From the NCBI GenBank assembly GCA_028819675.1, contig JAPPKT010000515.1, positions 1-20,427 on the forward strand: a stretch of DNA of 20,427 nt, written 5' to 3'. How positions within the stretch are numbered: position 1 is the stretch's first letter; every line of letters starts with the position of its first letter. This document shows, piece by piece, positions 7,701 through 15,393 of the stretch. The notes beneath the pieces are model-generated. The model was not told where the DNA came from and did no database searches. It saw only the letters and a program-made list of their open reading frames with translations. The translations under genes were made by a program, and so were the position numbers. Origin of the DNA: Caldilineaceae bacterium (lineage in GTDB: Bacteria > Chloroflexota > Anaerolineae > Caldilineales > Caldilineaceae).

Positions 7701-7784
7701 GACCCCCGCGTTGATGACATAGATGAGGATGAGAAGGCCCAGGATGGGGCCGCCAGCCCGGACTAAGGGGTGAACTGAGTTCAT
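4773..7784 (-). CDS. Seven-repeat DUF4399-like exported protein with C-terminal cytochrome c domain
   Basis: This 1003-residue membrane-anchored, exported protein has an unusual architecture. Residues 9-28 form an N-terminal hydrophobic signal anchor (PILGLLILIYVINAG). An acidic Ala/Glu-rich linker follows (about 40-85). Seven tandem units of 115 residues then span about 98-890. Each has an Ig-like strand segment (GTTVTSPFEVVMAATGL), GHxHILVxTDF, HLHYGQGQT, LELEPGEHTLRLQFADG and EGDQYRDT. The GHxH positions are 119, 234, 349, 464, 579, 694 and 809, and the pattern matches DUF4399. Residues about 900-1003 form a class I cytochrome c domain, with haem site CNSCH at 911-915, likely axial Met976 (VMPENYG) and the terminal helix LTEEELDAVVAYLLSL. 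The ATG at 7784 follows GGAG. The gene has its own promoter and ends against a convergent terminator. The paired histidines suggest metal binding and the haem suggests electron transfer outside the membrane; both are inference. Confidence 0.92.
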   Translation of the reverse strand: MNSVHPLVRAGGPILGLLILIYVINAGVDTFRADLKAARDAEREAILAAAETESELEAEEATTAEAPSQDEEVQEESVLAEVFFRQPTTHAIVPPTFAVRMGAVGVSVDPSGDVVDGSGHMHILVDTDFIPAGEIIPTDDQHLHFGDASLETELTLTPGEHTLHLQFADGLHTALEGDQYRDTIIVFVEEDAADQSVAFFDPLDGTTVSSPVDVTMTATGLIVEPSGEVNDDAGHFHILVDTDFVPAGEIIPTDEKHLHYGQGQTSVSLELEPGEHTLRLQFADGLHTALDGDQYRDSITIIVEASDESPSVRFGLPADGSTVTSPFAVSMQATGLIVEPSGEVNEGAGHFHILVNTDFTPAGEIIPTDDRHLHYGQGQTIATLELDPGEHMLRLQFADGLHTALEGDQYRDTITVTVEGSDESPSVRFGLPADGATVTSPFEVAMLATGLIVEPSGEVNEGAGHFHILVNTDFTPAGEVIPTDELHLHYGQGQTTATLELEPGEHTLRLQFADGLHTALEGDQYRDTITVIVEAGDQSPSVQFEQPANGTTVTSPFEVVMAATGLLVEPSGEVNEGAGHFHILVNTDFTPVGEVIPTDDKHLHYGQGQTTATLELEPGEHTLRLQFADGLHTALEGDQYRDTVTVIVEAGEQSPSVQFVQPAEGTTVTSPFEVVMAATGLVVEPSGEVNEGAGHFHILVNTDFTPVGEVIPTDDKHLHYGQGQTTATLELEPGEHTLRLQFADGLHTALEGDQYRDTVTVIVEAGEQSPSVQFVQPAEGTTVTSPFEVVMAATGLVVEPSGEVNEGAGHFHILVNTGFTPAGEVIPTDELHLHYGQGQTNATLELEPGEYTLNLQFADGLHTALDGEQYRDTITVIVEASQSSEPGASNSLQLTQETIDLAIEAMTRTGCNSCHITTGLPEVDAAMLGPDQTNLGAIAGTRREGYTAEEYLREAIVEPSAFIVEECPLGQCLQVMPENYGELLTEEELDAVVAYLLSLTTNE
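5117..7493 (-). repeat. Seven tandem 345-base units encoding DUF4399-like domains
   Basis: The coding repeat has an exact period of 345 bases (115 codons): the GHxH codon starts fall at 7430, 7085, 6740, 6395, 6050, 5705 and 5360. The N-terminal unit (left of 7430 in protein order) is the most divergent, the central units are closely similar, and the units around 5705 and 6050 are nearly identical. All units keep frame, consistent with growth by unequal recombination of whole domains. Confidence 0.92.
5365..6074. repeat. 365-base perfect direct repeat at 345-base offset
   Basis: By base-by-base comparison, 5365-5729 is identical to 5710-6074. The mismatches that end it are at 5364/5709 and 5730/6075. 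The identity is longer than one repeat unit, so two full units are the same including synonymous sites. This marks a very recent duplication or gene conversion, or an assembly-sensitive stretch. Confidence 0.93.
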
Positions 7785-7874
7785 TTAGACGCTCCGTCGC
7801 AGTTAGTTTCGCTGTACATATCATTTGTGCAACTGGCAGGTTGCCGTTTGTCGTCTGGTGCTTTTCCACACGGC

Positions 7875-7902
7875 ATTATACTGTTTCCGTATTGGCTGGC
7901 AA
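7875..7902 (-). promoter_or_regulatory. Promoter for the repeat-cytochrome gene
   Basis: On the minus strand, TTGCCA (7897-7902) and a perfect TATAAT (7875-7880) are 16 bases apart. They lie in the 236-base gap between smc and the repeat-cytochrome gene and predict a leader of roughly 80-90 bases. This indicates that the gene is transcribed independently of smc. Confidence 0.75.
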
Positions 7903-8020
7903 GTGGGAAGGCAATTGCTTTGCATAGTATTGAAGCAAGAACTGGTTTGAAACAGGAAATTGTAGTGAGGCGCCGCAACGAACAGTAGCTGATTCAATCT
8001 ATCGACAAGAGCAGTCAGGT

Positions 8021-11000
8021 TCACATGGCTACTATGGTCTCGGGTTCAAATTGTTCACCATTGGTCTCTTGCAACGCGCCTGCCTCCAGCCTCAGGCTAA
8101 TCACCTTGCTCACCCCGTCATCACGCATGGTGATGCCATATATGTTGTTGGCGATTTCGAGAGTGCGCCGGTTGTGAGTGATGACAATGAACTGTGTCCG
8201 TGCGCGCAGCAGGTCGATAGCGGATCGGAGACGGTCGACGTTGGCCTCATCGAGTGTTGCATCTACCTCATCGAGCACGCAGAACGGGGTTGGGCTGACA
8301 CGAAGGATGGCGAAAACGAGTGCGCAAGCAGTCAGAGAGCGCTCGCCCCCGGAGAGAAGGTCCAGGCTCTGGGTACGCTTTCCTGGGAGGCGGGCGTAGA
8401 TCTCGACGCCGGAATTGAGAACGTCTGCAGGATCGGTCATGGAGAGCTGGGCCGTTCCTCCCTGAAGCAGCAACTTGAAAAAACTCACGAACTCTGTTGA
8501 GACGGCGTCGAAAGTGCGGCGCAGCTCACCTTCCATCTGCCTGTCCAATTCGCTGATTACACGCTGCAGGTCGCGAGAGGCCCGTTCGAGGTCGTCGGAC
8601 TGGTCCTCGAGAAATCGGAATCGGCTGGCTAACTCTTCGTACTCCTGGGGCGCGTCCGGGTTGACATTGCTAAGGCGACGGACGCGTGCGCGAGTTTCCT
8701 TGACGTCACCCTTCAGTCCGGAAGGCAGATCGTGGACGACGGGCAGTTGGGCGACAAGCGCCTGCAGTGGAAGTGGGGGTTGGTAGGCCAGCCCGACAGC
8801 CTCTTCCATCTCAGCGAGTCCGAAATCCTGGCGGATTTCGCGACGAAGTGATTCGAGGCGATCTTCGGTCCTCTGCACTGCAAGCCGGGAGGCATTCCAG
8901 TCTGATTCGGACTGCAAGACCAGCTGCTGGCCGGCCCTTTCTTCTTCCTCGGCCCGACCCAGATTCCTGTCCAACCTCTCTAGCTCAGATTCAAGCCCCG
9001 CTGTCGTGCGCTTATGCGCGTCGCCTTCTGCGTGCAGTTTTGCTTCCTCGGCTGATGCCTTATCGATCTCGCAACCCAACCGGTCTGACTCCTGGTCAAG
9101 CTCTGAATGCCTTGCTGTTCTGGACTGGAGCTGGCTGTCGATCTGTGCAAGAGTGCGGCTCAGCTCTGCCTCGACTTCGCGCCGGTTCCTCAGTTTCTCC
9201 TGCACGGCTGCGGCCTTCGCGCGCAGGTCTGCCAGCCGGCGGAGCATCTCATCCTGACTGGTTTGGGCCGCCTGTTCGGACAGCCTCGCCCGCCTGCGGG
9301 CGTCATCCAAGGAGCAGGTGGCCTCCTCCAGTGCCGCTCTGAGCCGAACTTCCTGCGCAGCCAAGTCGGCCAGTTCCGCCTCTGTCTGATCAACTGCCTG
9401 CCGTTGCCATGCGGCTTCCTGTCTGGCCTGAGCGGCGTGCAGCCTGGCCTCCTCCAATTCAGCCTGCCGCAACCTGGTGTCTCGAATCAGCCGCTGCTGC
9501 TTTTTCTCGAGCAGTGCTCTCTCTTGGGTCCTCTCTTCGACCTTAATTCGGGTTGCTTGGGCCTTCTCCATCGCCCTTCGAGCCTGTCCCAAGGCACGGT
9601 CAAGTTCTGTAGGCAGTTCGCGGGCTTCCCTTTCCCATGCCAGGACCGACCTGCGATGGCGCCGGCCGTCGTTTCCGCCGGTGACGGCGCCGCCGGGGCG
9701 AATGACCTCTCCCTCCAATGTGACGACTGTTGGCATTGCACCATAGTCGGAAGAACGACCTCGAGGGCGGCGACCGTTTCTTGATCTTCCCGCACGTTCG
9801 TCGAGGGCATGGCGCGCGGCAGCCAGATCTTGGGCTATCCAGACGCGCTGCAGAAGATGGTTGATGGCAGGCGCTACCTCAGAGTCGAAGCGAACGGAGC
9901 TTGCAGCGTTTCCAACGATGCCGTTGGACGTGGGAGCCGAGATGGGTCCACCCGATCGCAGACGGTCCAGAGGGAGAAACGTTGCACGTCCGGCGCCGGC
10001 CCTTTTCAGATGCTCGATGGCCTCTTGTGTGTCCTGCCACGTCTCTGCAATCACGTTTTGCAGGGCGGCGCCGAGTGCTACTTCAATTGCGCGTTCAAGC
10101 CGGTCAGGTACCTGAATACACGAGGCTACGGTTCCAATTATTCCTTTCAACTGCCCCAGTTGCGATGCCTGCAGTATGGAGCGAACAGCGCTGGCATAGA
10201 CTGTGCCTTCGCTGCGAGCCGGCTGAATCAGGTCGAGCCGCGTTTGCAGTCTCTCGAGGTCACGCTGTTCCCGGTTCCTCGCAGCTTCCTCGGAGCGAAG
10301 AGCGTCCATGCCAACGTCGATGGCTTCAGTCAGGGCGTCGATCTCGGCTTGCGCCCGGCTGATTTCGGCGCCTCGTGCGGCACTCTCCGCCTCCAACTCG
10401 GTCAATGCGCCGGCAGCTACTGTGGACGCCTCTCTGCGCCTATCAGTTTCCTCTTGGGTCTTACATAATCTCTCCTCAAGGGCCGCACCTCTTTCAACCA
10501 GCTGTTGCAACTGGCTGCGAAGCCTGGCATTGCGGCCTTCCACACTGCGCAGTGCCGCGACCTCCTCGTGCCAGCGTTCCACGGCAAGGTTCTGTTTCTT
10601 TTCTCTGTCTGCCAATTGGATCTGGAGTCTGTCAAGAGCTTGCCGGCAGGTGTTGCGCTGCTCACGCACACTCTCGATTTCAGCATTGAGAGCTACCAAC
10701 CTTTGTTGTACTGCCTCTCTTTCTGACTGCAGTCGGCGGCATTCATCTTCGAGGTCTGCCTGTCGGACAGCGATCTGATTCTGCCTCTCCTGGCAGACGG
10801 CAAGGCGTCGAATTACCTCGGCAGACCTGCGATGGCGAGCTTCGCTGATCTGATTGCGCTTGCCCTGATCGGCCCGCAACCTGGTCTGGCGAAGGCGTAG
10901 CTGGTCGAGCCCGGCATGAACCTCGTCCAATCGTTCACGGCGTACCTGGGTAGTCTTCTGGTCGCGCGCGGCCTTCTGCCGGGCTGTGGCGAGTTCGCTG

Positions 11001-11716
11001 ACTGTGCGATGCCACTGATAGCCGTACCAGACGTGCAGCAAATCCTTTAGGTCGTTCTCGATCTGAATCCTTTCGAGAGCCCGCTCCGCTTGACGTTTGA
11101 GGCTGGACAAACGGGGCGAAAGCTCGGCCAAAATGTCGCCGACGCGTTCGAGGTTAAGTTGCGTCGCCTCCAACCTGCGCCAGGCCGCAGATCGTTTCTG
11201 CTGATAGCCGGTGATCCCTGCTGCTTCCTCGAAGAGAACTCGCCTTTCCTCAGGTCTCAAGCTGAGCACGCGGTCGATCAGTCCCTGCCCAATGACTGCG
11301 TAGGCGCGCCTTCCCAACCCGCTTGGCCCCAATAGCTGGGTAATGTCCTGCAGACGCACCTTCTGCCCGTTTATAAGGTATTCGTTGTCGCCGTCGCGGT
11401 AGGCCCGGCGCGTGATTTCGACTTCTCTGAAATCGATGTTGAGGTCGCCGGCTTCATTGTCAAGGACGATGCTGACGGCCGCCATCCCTTGCCTGGCTCT
11501 CTTGTGACTTCCTGAGAAGATGACGTCAACCGTTTTCTTTGAGCGCAGAAGACCGAAGCTCTGTTCGCCCAAACACCAGCGGATGGCATCGGCTACGTTG
11601 CTCTTGCCGCATCCGTTTGGACCCACAATGGCGGTTACGCCCGAACCAAAGGCGAACTCGGTCTGCTGGGCAAAAGTTTTGAATCCTTTTAGGTTTACTC
11701 GCTTTATTCGCAGCAT
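8021..11716 (-). CDS. smc: Chromosome segregation ATPase SMC
   Basis: This is the structural-maintenance-of-chromosomes ATPase that loops and compacts DNA with ScpA and ScpB. At 1231 residues it is within the usual bacterial range. Domains in order: N-terminal ATPase head with Walker [10 protein letters not shown] (32-40) and Q-loop GQGLIDRVL (143-151); first coiled coil (about 170-500); hinge (about 505-685, including [12 protein letters not shown] and GGAVTGG); second coiled coil (about 690-1040); C-terminal head with signature LSGGE (1121-1125) and Walker [14 protein letters not shown] (Asp1149, Glu1150). The hinge contains an Arg-rich insert at about 641-656. The ATG at 11716 begins [13 protein letters not shown], the family's normal start, although no clear ribosome site precedes it. 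No ScpA, ScpB or FtsY gene adjoins it. The gene upstream on the same strand is 256 bases away and the one downstream has its own promoter. Confidence 0.97.
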   Translation of the reverse strand: MLRIKRVNLKGFKTFAQQTEFAFGSGVTAIVGPNGCGKSNVADAIRWCLGEQSFGLLRSKKTVDVIFSGSHKRARQGMAAVSIVLDNEAGDLNIDFREVEITRRAYRDGDNEYLINGQKVRLQDITQLLGPSGLGRRAYAVIGQGLIDRVLSLRPEERRVLFEEAAGITGYQQKRSAAWRRLEATQLNLERVGDILAELSPRLSSLKRQAERALERIQIENDLKDLLHVWYGYQWHRTVSELATARQKAARDQKTTQVRRERLDEVHAGLDQLRLRQTRLRADQGKRNQISEARHRRSAEVIRRLAVCQERQNQIAVRQADLEDECRRLQSEREAVQQRLVALNAEIESVREQRNTCRQALDRLQIQLADREKKQNLAVERWHEEVAALRSVEGRNARLRSQLQQLVERGAALEERLCKTQEETDRRREASTVAAGALTELEAESAARGAEISRAQAEIDALTEAIDVGMDALRSEEAARNREQRDLERLQTRLDLIQPARSEGTVYASAVRSILQASQLGQLKGIIGTVASCIQVPDRLERAIEVALGAALQNVIAETWQDTQEAIEHLKRAGAGRATFLPLDRLRSGGPISAPTSNGIVGNAASSVRFDSEVAPAINHLLQRVWIAQDLAAARHALDERAGRSRNGRRPRGRSSDYGAMPTVVTLEGEVIRPGGAVTGGNDGRRHRRSVLAWEREARELPTELDRALGQARRAMEKAQATRIKVEERTQERALLEKKQQRLIRDTRLRQAELEEARLHAAQARQEAAWQRQAVDQTEAELADLAAQEVRLRAALEEATCSLDDARRRARLSEQAAQTSQDEMLRRLADLRAKAAAVQEKLRNRREVEAELSRTLAQIDSQLQSRTARHSELDQESDRLGCEIDKASAEEAKLHAEGDAHKRTTAGLESELERLDRNLGRAEEEERAGQQLVLQSESDWNASRLAVQRTEDRLESLRREIRQDFGLAEMEEAVGLAYQPPLPLQALVAQLPVVHDLPSGLKGDVKETRARVRRLSNVNPDAPQEYEELASRFRFLEDQSDDLERASRDLQRVISELDRQMEGELRRTFDAVSTEFVSFFKLLLQGGTAQLSMTDPADVLNSGVEIYARLPGKRTQSLDLLSGGERSLTACALVFAILRVSPTPFCVLDEVDATLDEANVDRLRSAIDLLRARTQFIVITHNRRTLEIANNIYGITMRDDGVSKVISLRLEAGALQETNGEQFEPETIVAM

Positions 11717-11972
11717 ATCGATATAAGATGGCCAACGTCAGTTCGCCGCGGGCCGGCAGTCTTTCCGGGCCCCATGCTGATGTGTCTGACTGGGCAAACC
11801 TTCTACAGGGCGGGGAAGCACAGCGGAGGAAGACACCAGCAGAATGCAGTCATGATCTGCCATCGCGAAAATGCGGCGGCACTCATGTTAGTGTTGCAGC
11901 TCCAAACTCGTCGAGGCCCCGAGACCTCGTATTCTCGGCGGCAAACTGCTTACAGAACACCAGACCCGCAAA

Positions 11973-12728
11973 TCAAGGCGCCCACACGACGCGCCACAGG
12001 CCAGGAAGGGCAAATTCCAGTATCAGTCCAAGTACAATGAGTAGTACAGACGCGGTGACCAGACGACGCTGTCTGGTAAAGTAGTGGGCCGGATTCCATC
12101 TGTTTGTCAGGAGGGGTTGGGCCAGCATGACGGTGAGCCCGGCGTATCCGGCTAGAGTCGCCAGCCTCCATGGCATCAACCCCAGAATCAACATGGGTGA
12201 CCCTTCCAGCGCCAGACGGCCAACCCCGTACCCGAACTGATTCACGGCGCGCACAAGGAACCAGAGGCCTACCAGACCGGCCGACAGCAGGCTGCCCAGT
12301 AGGATTCCGAAGAACTCAACCAGGCGTGACCCCGGGCTCTGCAGAATCGAGCCAGGAAGATTGAGGCCTGTCACCGACCATTCCAGGAGAGCCCGGTGAT
12401 AGGCGAAGCCGTCATGGATCGAACGCTCAAATACCAGGGGCAAGAGCGCCGAACCCACGATCATGACGAGAAGCTGCAAAAACAGCCAGGCGGAAAGCAC
12501 AACGAGGGCAGTAGCGATCCTTCCTCTGCGAAGAGGGATGGCCAGAAATAGGGTTATGGCCACTGCCTGAACGATCGGCAGAAAATTCGGTTGACCGAGG
12601 GCGGCAGGCAGAGCCGTCGTGAGCAAGGCGAAGAATCCAAACGTAATGTAGAAGATGGGATCCTTCACCAGATCGTAATTGCGCGCTTTGGGTGAGCCAT
12701 TTGGCGCGGCTGGAACAGAATCTTGCAT
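11973..12728 (-). CDS. Polytopic membrane protein of unknown function
   Basis: I do not recognise this 251-residue protein. It has five or six hydrophobic segments: about 25-45 (FYITFGFFALLTTALPAAL), 50-66, 71-100, 135-158, 178-205 and 223-246. Short basic loops such as PLRRGR (65-70) and FTRQRRL (217-223) mark likely cytoplasmic sides. No catalytic motif stands out. The soluble N terminus of about 22 residues has no signal peptide character. The ATG at 12728 has no ribosome site, but a perfect extended -10 element ends six bases before it, which predicts a leaderless mRNA. It lies upstream of smc on the same strand with a 256-base gap, so co-transcription is possible but not implied by spacing. 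Confidence 0.8.
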   Translation of the reverse strand: MQDSVPAAPNGSPKARNYDLVKDPIFYITFGFFALLTTALPAALGQPNFLPIVQAVAITLFLAIPLRRGRIATALVVLSAWLFLQLLVMIVGSALLPLVFERSIHDGFAYHRALLEWSVTGLNLPGSILQSPGSRLVEFFGILLGSLLSAGLVGLWFLVRAVNQFGYGVGRLALEGSPMLILGLMPWRLATLAGYAGLTVMLAQPLLTNRWNPAHYFTRQRRLVTASVLLIVLGLILEFALPGLWRVVWAP

Positions 12729-12734
12729 AGATCG

Positions 12735-12743
12735 ATTATATCA
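12735..12743 (-). promoter_or_regulatory. Extended -10 promoter giving a leaderless start
   Basis: On the minus strand, TGA followed by a perfect TATAAT (12735-12740) ends exactly six bases before the ATG at 12728, so transcription should begin at or next to the A of the start codon. No good -35 hexamer is present at 16-18 bases, which fits an extended -10 promoter. No Shine-Dalgarno sequence can exist in such a transcript. Confidence 0.65.
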
Positions 12744-13062
12744 CCCGCTTGGGAGGAAGTACGAAATCAAGTAAATCGGTCCTGTCGGGCCTGGTTCACA
12801 CGGCAGGCAGTGGACAAGTTTGAGGTTGCAAGCACCGAAGCATTTCACTGACTGTATGCGACCCAAGACCGCGTCAATCTCAGATTGGACCGGAAGCAAG
12901 GCCAGCAAATATGGACTGCTGGAGCCTACGGCCGGCCGTCCACGACTGATGTATCAGCATCCATCCGCCTACGGCAAGGAGAGGTAACCGGCGCAAGAGC
13001 TCAACTGTGGGCCCGCTCAATTCTGGTGAGCCGGAGTCAACCGGCTTACCGCCTACCTGTGG

Positions 13063-13068
13063 TATACT
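13063..13068 (+). promoter_or_regulatory. Candidate -10 element upstream of the nucleotidyltransferase gene
   Basis: TATACT matches the -10 consensus at five of six positions. No matching -35 lies at the normal distance, but a GC-rich hairpin (13029-13046) sits where an activator or the -35 would be. The predicted start of transcription is about 13075, where an ATG begins a short frame. The nucleotidyltransferase GTG at 13158 would then have a leader of about 83 bases. Confidence 0.4.
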
Positions 13069-13157
13069 GCGCAAATGGACGAAGACATGCATGCCGGGGC
13101 ATTGCAGGGAGTGCCTTCACGGTTGGTTTCCGTCACTGGTTCTAGGATGCGTTTACT

Positions 13158-13841
13158 GTGCCTTGCCCGTCCATAGATCGGCCCGGAAAACATGCGGCCT
13201 TAACCGAAAACGGTCCGGAAGAACGAGTTCAGAATGTGGCGGCGGTGGTGGCGGCTGCCGGGTTCAGCCGCAGGATGGGGCGCTTCAAACCGCTGCTGCC
13301 ATGGAGACACGGGACGGTCATTGAAGCTGTGGCAGGGGCGCTGGCGGAAGGAGGCGCCTCTCCGGTATTTGTAGTGACTGGGCACCGGGCCGAAGCAGTC
13401 TCTGAACAGTTGAAGGGAGGATCTGCCGAGACCGTTTTCAATGCCGACTACCGCAAAGACGAGATGCTGCGGTCCTATCAGGTGGGGGTCGAGGCGTTGT
13501 GTCGAGACCACAGACCGGTCTGCGGGACGCTTCTGGCGCTGGGAGACCAGCCGCACATTCCAAGAGGCGTGATTCGACAGATCCTCGGTAGCGTTCAAGA
13601 TGCGCCCGAGGCAGTGGTCGTACCGAGCTATTTGCGGCGGCGCGGACATCCTGTCTATCTTCCGCGATGGACATTTTCGGAGCTACTTGGGCTAAGCAGC
13701 GGACAGTCGCTTCGGGACCTCCTTGAAACATTCGTCGAGAAGATCGTCTACGTAACTGTTGACAGTGACTGCATTAGGCGGGACATGGATGTGCCGGCCG
13801 ACTATAAGTCACTGCGCGCCGAATTTGAGTGGGTGGTCTGA
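13158..13841 (+). CDS. MobA/MocA-like nucleotidyltransferase (molybdenum cofactor cytidylyltransferase type)
   Basis: This 227-residue member of the NTP_transf_3 family most resembles MocA-type enzymes that add CMP to molybdopterin for xanthine dehydrogenase and CO dehydrogenase-class enzymes. The nucleotide-binding signature AAAGFSRRMG (32-41), followed by Lys44 and LLPW, is intact. LGDQP at 128-132 gives the metal-binding Asp, RGHPVYLP (162-169) is the conserved substrate loop, and RDMDVPADY (208-216) closes the fold. The GTG at 13158 with AGGA about 11 bases upstream gives a 26-residue extension. A GTG at 13236 would start right at the domain. The two XdhC-type genes downstream support the molybdenum assignment. 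A related pathway such as cobalamin or sugar nucleotide synthesis cannot be excluded by sequence alone. Confidence 0.85.
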   Translation: MPCPSIDRPGKHAALTENGPEERVQNVAAVVAAAGFSRRMGRFKPLLPWRHGTVIEAVAGALAEGGASPVFVVTGHRAEAVSEQLKGGSAETVFNADYRKDEMLRSYQVGVEALCRDHRPVCGTLLALGDQPHIPRGVIRQILGSVQDAPEAVVVPSYLRRRGHPVYLPRWTFSELLGLSSGQSLRDLLETFVEKIVYVTVDSDCIRRDMDVPADYKSLRAEFEWVV

Positions 13842-13998
13842 TTCGGGAGGCACAGGCGCTTCTGCCGCAACCCTGTGGACGGGATGACGCGGCGCCTGAT
13901 GCCCGCTGGTGCAGAGCCCATTGCCAGTACTTAGGGATTGGCGAACATAGTTCTCAGAGAGTTGCTCGGGCGTGGTGGCAGAAAGGAAAGGGAAGACG

Positions 13999-14349
13999 TT
14001 GACTGCGACACTGTACCACTATCTGAAGGAGATGCTCGAGGAGGAGCAGACAGTTGCCGTGGCAACCATTGTCGACGCCAAGGGCTCAGTACCCAGAGAA
14101 GTAGGCGCGAAGATGGTCATTCACCCGCTGGGCCGGCATGTTGGAACGGTGGGAGGCGGCTGCGGTGAGGCGGATGTGATTCGAGCCGGACTGGATGTAA
14201 TCCATGATGGGATCCCCCGCACTGTTCATGTCGACCTGACCGAAGACATCTCCATGAACAGCCTGGGCGTTTGCGGCGGCGTGATGGATGTGTTCGTTGA
14301 GCGCTGGGAAGGTGCAAGCGGCGAGGACCTATCGGCCGGGCCGGCTTGA
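13999..14349 (+). CDS. Short XdhC/CoxI-family protein (N-terminal domain only)
   Basis: This is the XdhC_CoxI N-terminal domain without the Rossmann half. XdhC proteins help insert sulfurated molybdenum cofactor into molybdenum hydroxylases. The conserved blocks are ATIVDAKGSVPREVGAKM, then GTVGGGCGEADVIRAG (the family's GGGC-E motif), then LGVCGGVMDVFVE. The TTG at 13999 (protein starting MTATLYHYLKEM, 116 residues) was chosen because GGAAAGGGAAG precedes it closely and homologues begin at this point. An in-frame GTG at 13972 would add nine residues. It follows the nucleotidyltransferase by about 150 bases on the same strand and converges with terC. The full-length XdhC downstream carries the Rossmann domain but a degenerate N domain, so the two may act together. 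Confidence 0.85.
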   Translation: MTATLYHYLKEMLEEEQTVAVATIVDAKGSVPREVGAKMVIHPLGRHVGTVGGGCGEADVIRAGLDVIHDGIPRTVHVDLTEDISMNSLGVCGGVMDVFVERWEGASGEDLSAGPA

Positions 14350-14362
14350 GCCAGTCCGGCGG

Positions 14363-14379
14363 CAAAACGGGCTACCCGT
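14363..14379 (-). terminator. Weak intrinsic terminator after terC
   Basis: On the minus strand, ACGGG and CCCGT pair around a 3-base loop (14367-14379) and are followed by TTTT. The hairpin starts 14 bases after the terC stop and lies between two convergent genes. The stem is only five pairs, so efficiency is uncertain. Confidence 0.4.
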
Positions 14380-14392
14380 CAGCGCCGGATCC

Positions 14393-15181
14393 TTACGCCG
14401 GCTGGTTATCCTCGTCCTGGGTAGAATGGGGAACTGGGATGCGGCTGTGTAGATGCACGGGTTGCGACTTCCCTCGAATTCGCAGGTTGATCATCTCGAC
14501 GGCCAGCGAAAATGCCATAGCGAAATAGGCGTAGTTTTTCAGATGAAGCTCCTCAACCGCTTCGTGGAGCCAACCTTCCAGAACAAGCATAAAACCTATC
14601 AGAATCAGAAAGGCTAGCGCCAGAATCTTCATGGTTGGATGGCGTTCGACATAGGCTGCGATTGGGCCGGCAAATGTCAACATCACAGCAGCGGCAACGA
14701 GAATGGCGGGAACCATAACCCAGAGGTTTCCTGAGATTCCCACGGCCGTGATGACCGAGTCGAGCGAAAAGACGATGTCGATGAGGATGATCTGGGTGAT
14801 GACGGAAGCAAAGGTTGCAGTCACCTGCGTCGTGCGGTCATGGCCTGCGGCTTCAAGTTTTTCGTGGATCTCGTAGGTGCTCTTGCCTATCAGGAAGAGG
14901 CCGCCGATCAGGAGTATCAGGTCGCGGCCGGATACGTCGTGTTGAAAGATGGAGAACAGCGGGTGGGTCAACCGCATGATCCATGTGATGCTGAAGAGCA
15001 ACGCGATGCGTGCAAGCACGGCTAGCCCGATTCCGGTGGAGCGAGCCTTTGCCTGCTGGCTTGGGGGCAGCTTGCCGCTCAGTATTGCGATAAAGATGAC
15101 ATTGTCGATCCCGAGGACGATCTCAAGGATGACGAGTGTCAACAGGGCAACAAGGTTCTCAGCTTGAAAGAGTTCAGCCAT
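14393..15181 (-). CDS. terC: TerC-family integral membrane protein
   Basis: This is a 262-residue TerC-family membrane protein. Family members are linked to tellurite resistance and, better established, to metal ion (manganese) export that supplies exported enzymes. Two characteristic acidic membrane motifs are present: LEIVLGIDNVIFIAI near residue 20 and VFSLDSVITAVG in the second half. There are about seven hydrophobic segments in all, and a hydrophilic C-terminal tail (STQDEDNQPA). The ATG at 15181 (MAELFQAENLV) was chosen for its AAGGAG site and match to the family start. The frame stays open for 62 more codons upstream, but that part is proline and serine rich and lies across the promoter. 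The gene is inserted in opposite orientation between the two xdhC-type genes. Confidence 0.92.
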   Translation of the reverse strand: MAELFQAENLVALLTLVILEIVLGIDNVIFIAILSGKLPPSQQAKARSTGIGLAVLARIALLFSITWIMRLTHPLFSIFQHDVSGRDLILLIGGLFLIGKSTYEIHEKLEAAGHDRTTQVTATFASVITQIILIDIVFSLDSVITAVGISGNLWVMVPAILVAAAVMLTFAGPIAAYVERHPTMKILALAFLILIGFMLVLEGWLHEAVEELHLKNYAYFAMAFSLAVEMINLRIRGKSQPVHLHSRIPVPHSTQDEDNQPA

Positions 15182-15267
15182 TTCGCGTCTGACTCCTTGC
15201 CCTGCCTTCAATTGGCAGCCTTCGAAGATGCTTGAGCAGGGCGAAAGTGTGGCGGGGCATGGTACGG

Positions 15268-15296
15268 ATTCTAGCATCTGGGGCGAGACGTGTCTA
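15268..15296 (-). promoter_or_regulatory. Promoter of terC
   Basis: On the minus strand, TAGACA (15291-15296) and TAGAAT (15268-15273) are separated by 17 bases. TGC before the -10 gives an extended -10. Each hexamer matches consensus at five of six positions. It predicts a leader of about 80 bases and supports the ATG at 15181 as the true start. Confidence 0.65.
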
Positions 15297-15393
15297 GCTG
15301 AGCAGGATCTGCCGATTCGATGTGCGCACGTTGGTGAGGAAGACGAGTCCGGCCTGCGAGCACTCAAGTCTCATAGGAATTCACAAGAGAAAC

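Larger units (their letters stand above)
12729..13157. other. 429-base divergent intergenic region
   Basis: This region separates the divergent membrane-protein gene and the nucleotidyltransferase gene. It holds the extended -10 element for the former (12735-12743). Near its right end are a 6-bp hairpin (AGCCGG at 13029-13034, CCGGCT at 13041-13046) and a TATACT -10 at 13063-13068. A 33-codon open frame (ATG at 13075, TAG at 13174-13176) begins six bases after that -10 and overlaps the GTG at 13158. I see nothing convincing in the central 250 bases. Confidence 0.5.

Noticed and set aside
7027..7722. 231-codon plus-strand open frame opposite the repeat-cytochrome gene
   Set aside because: It is antisense to a clear, periodic domain protein. 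Its Ser/Thr/Trp-rich repeats mirror the 345-base repeat on the other strand. There is no ribosome site and no recognisable domain.
9107..10468. Long plus-strand open frames of 219-225 codons opposite smc
   Set aside because: They are by-products of the GC-rich coiled-coil coding sequence. Their compositions are Leu/Gln/Cys-rich and unstructured, and smc is unmistakable on the other strand.
13938..14168. 76-codon plus-strand frame over the short xdhC
   Set aside because: It is in a different frame from the conserved XdhC blocks and consists of Arg/Gly-rich shadow sequence.
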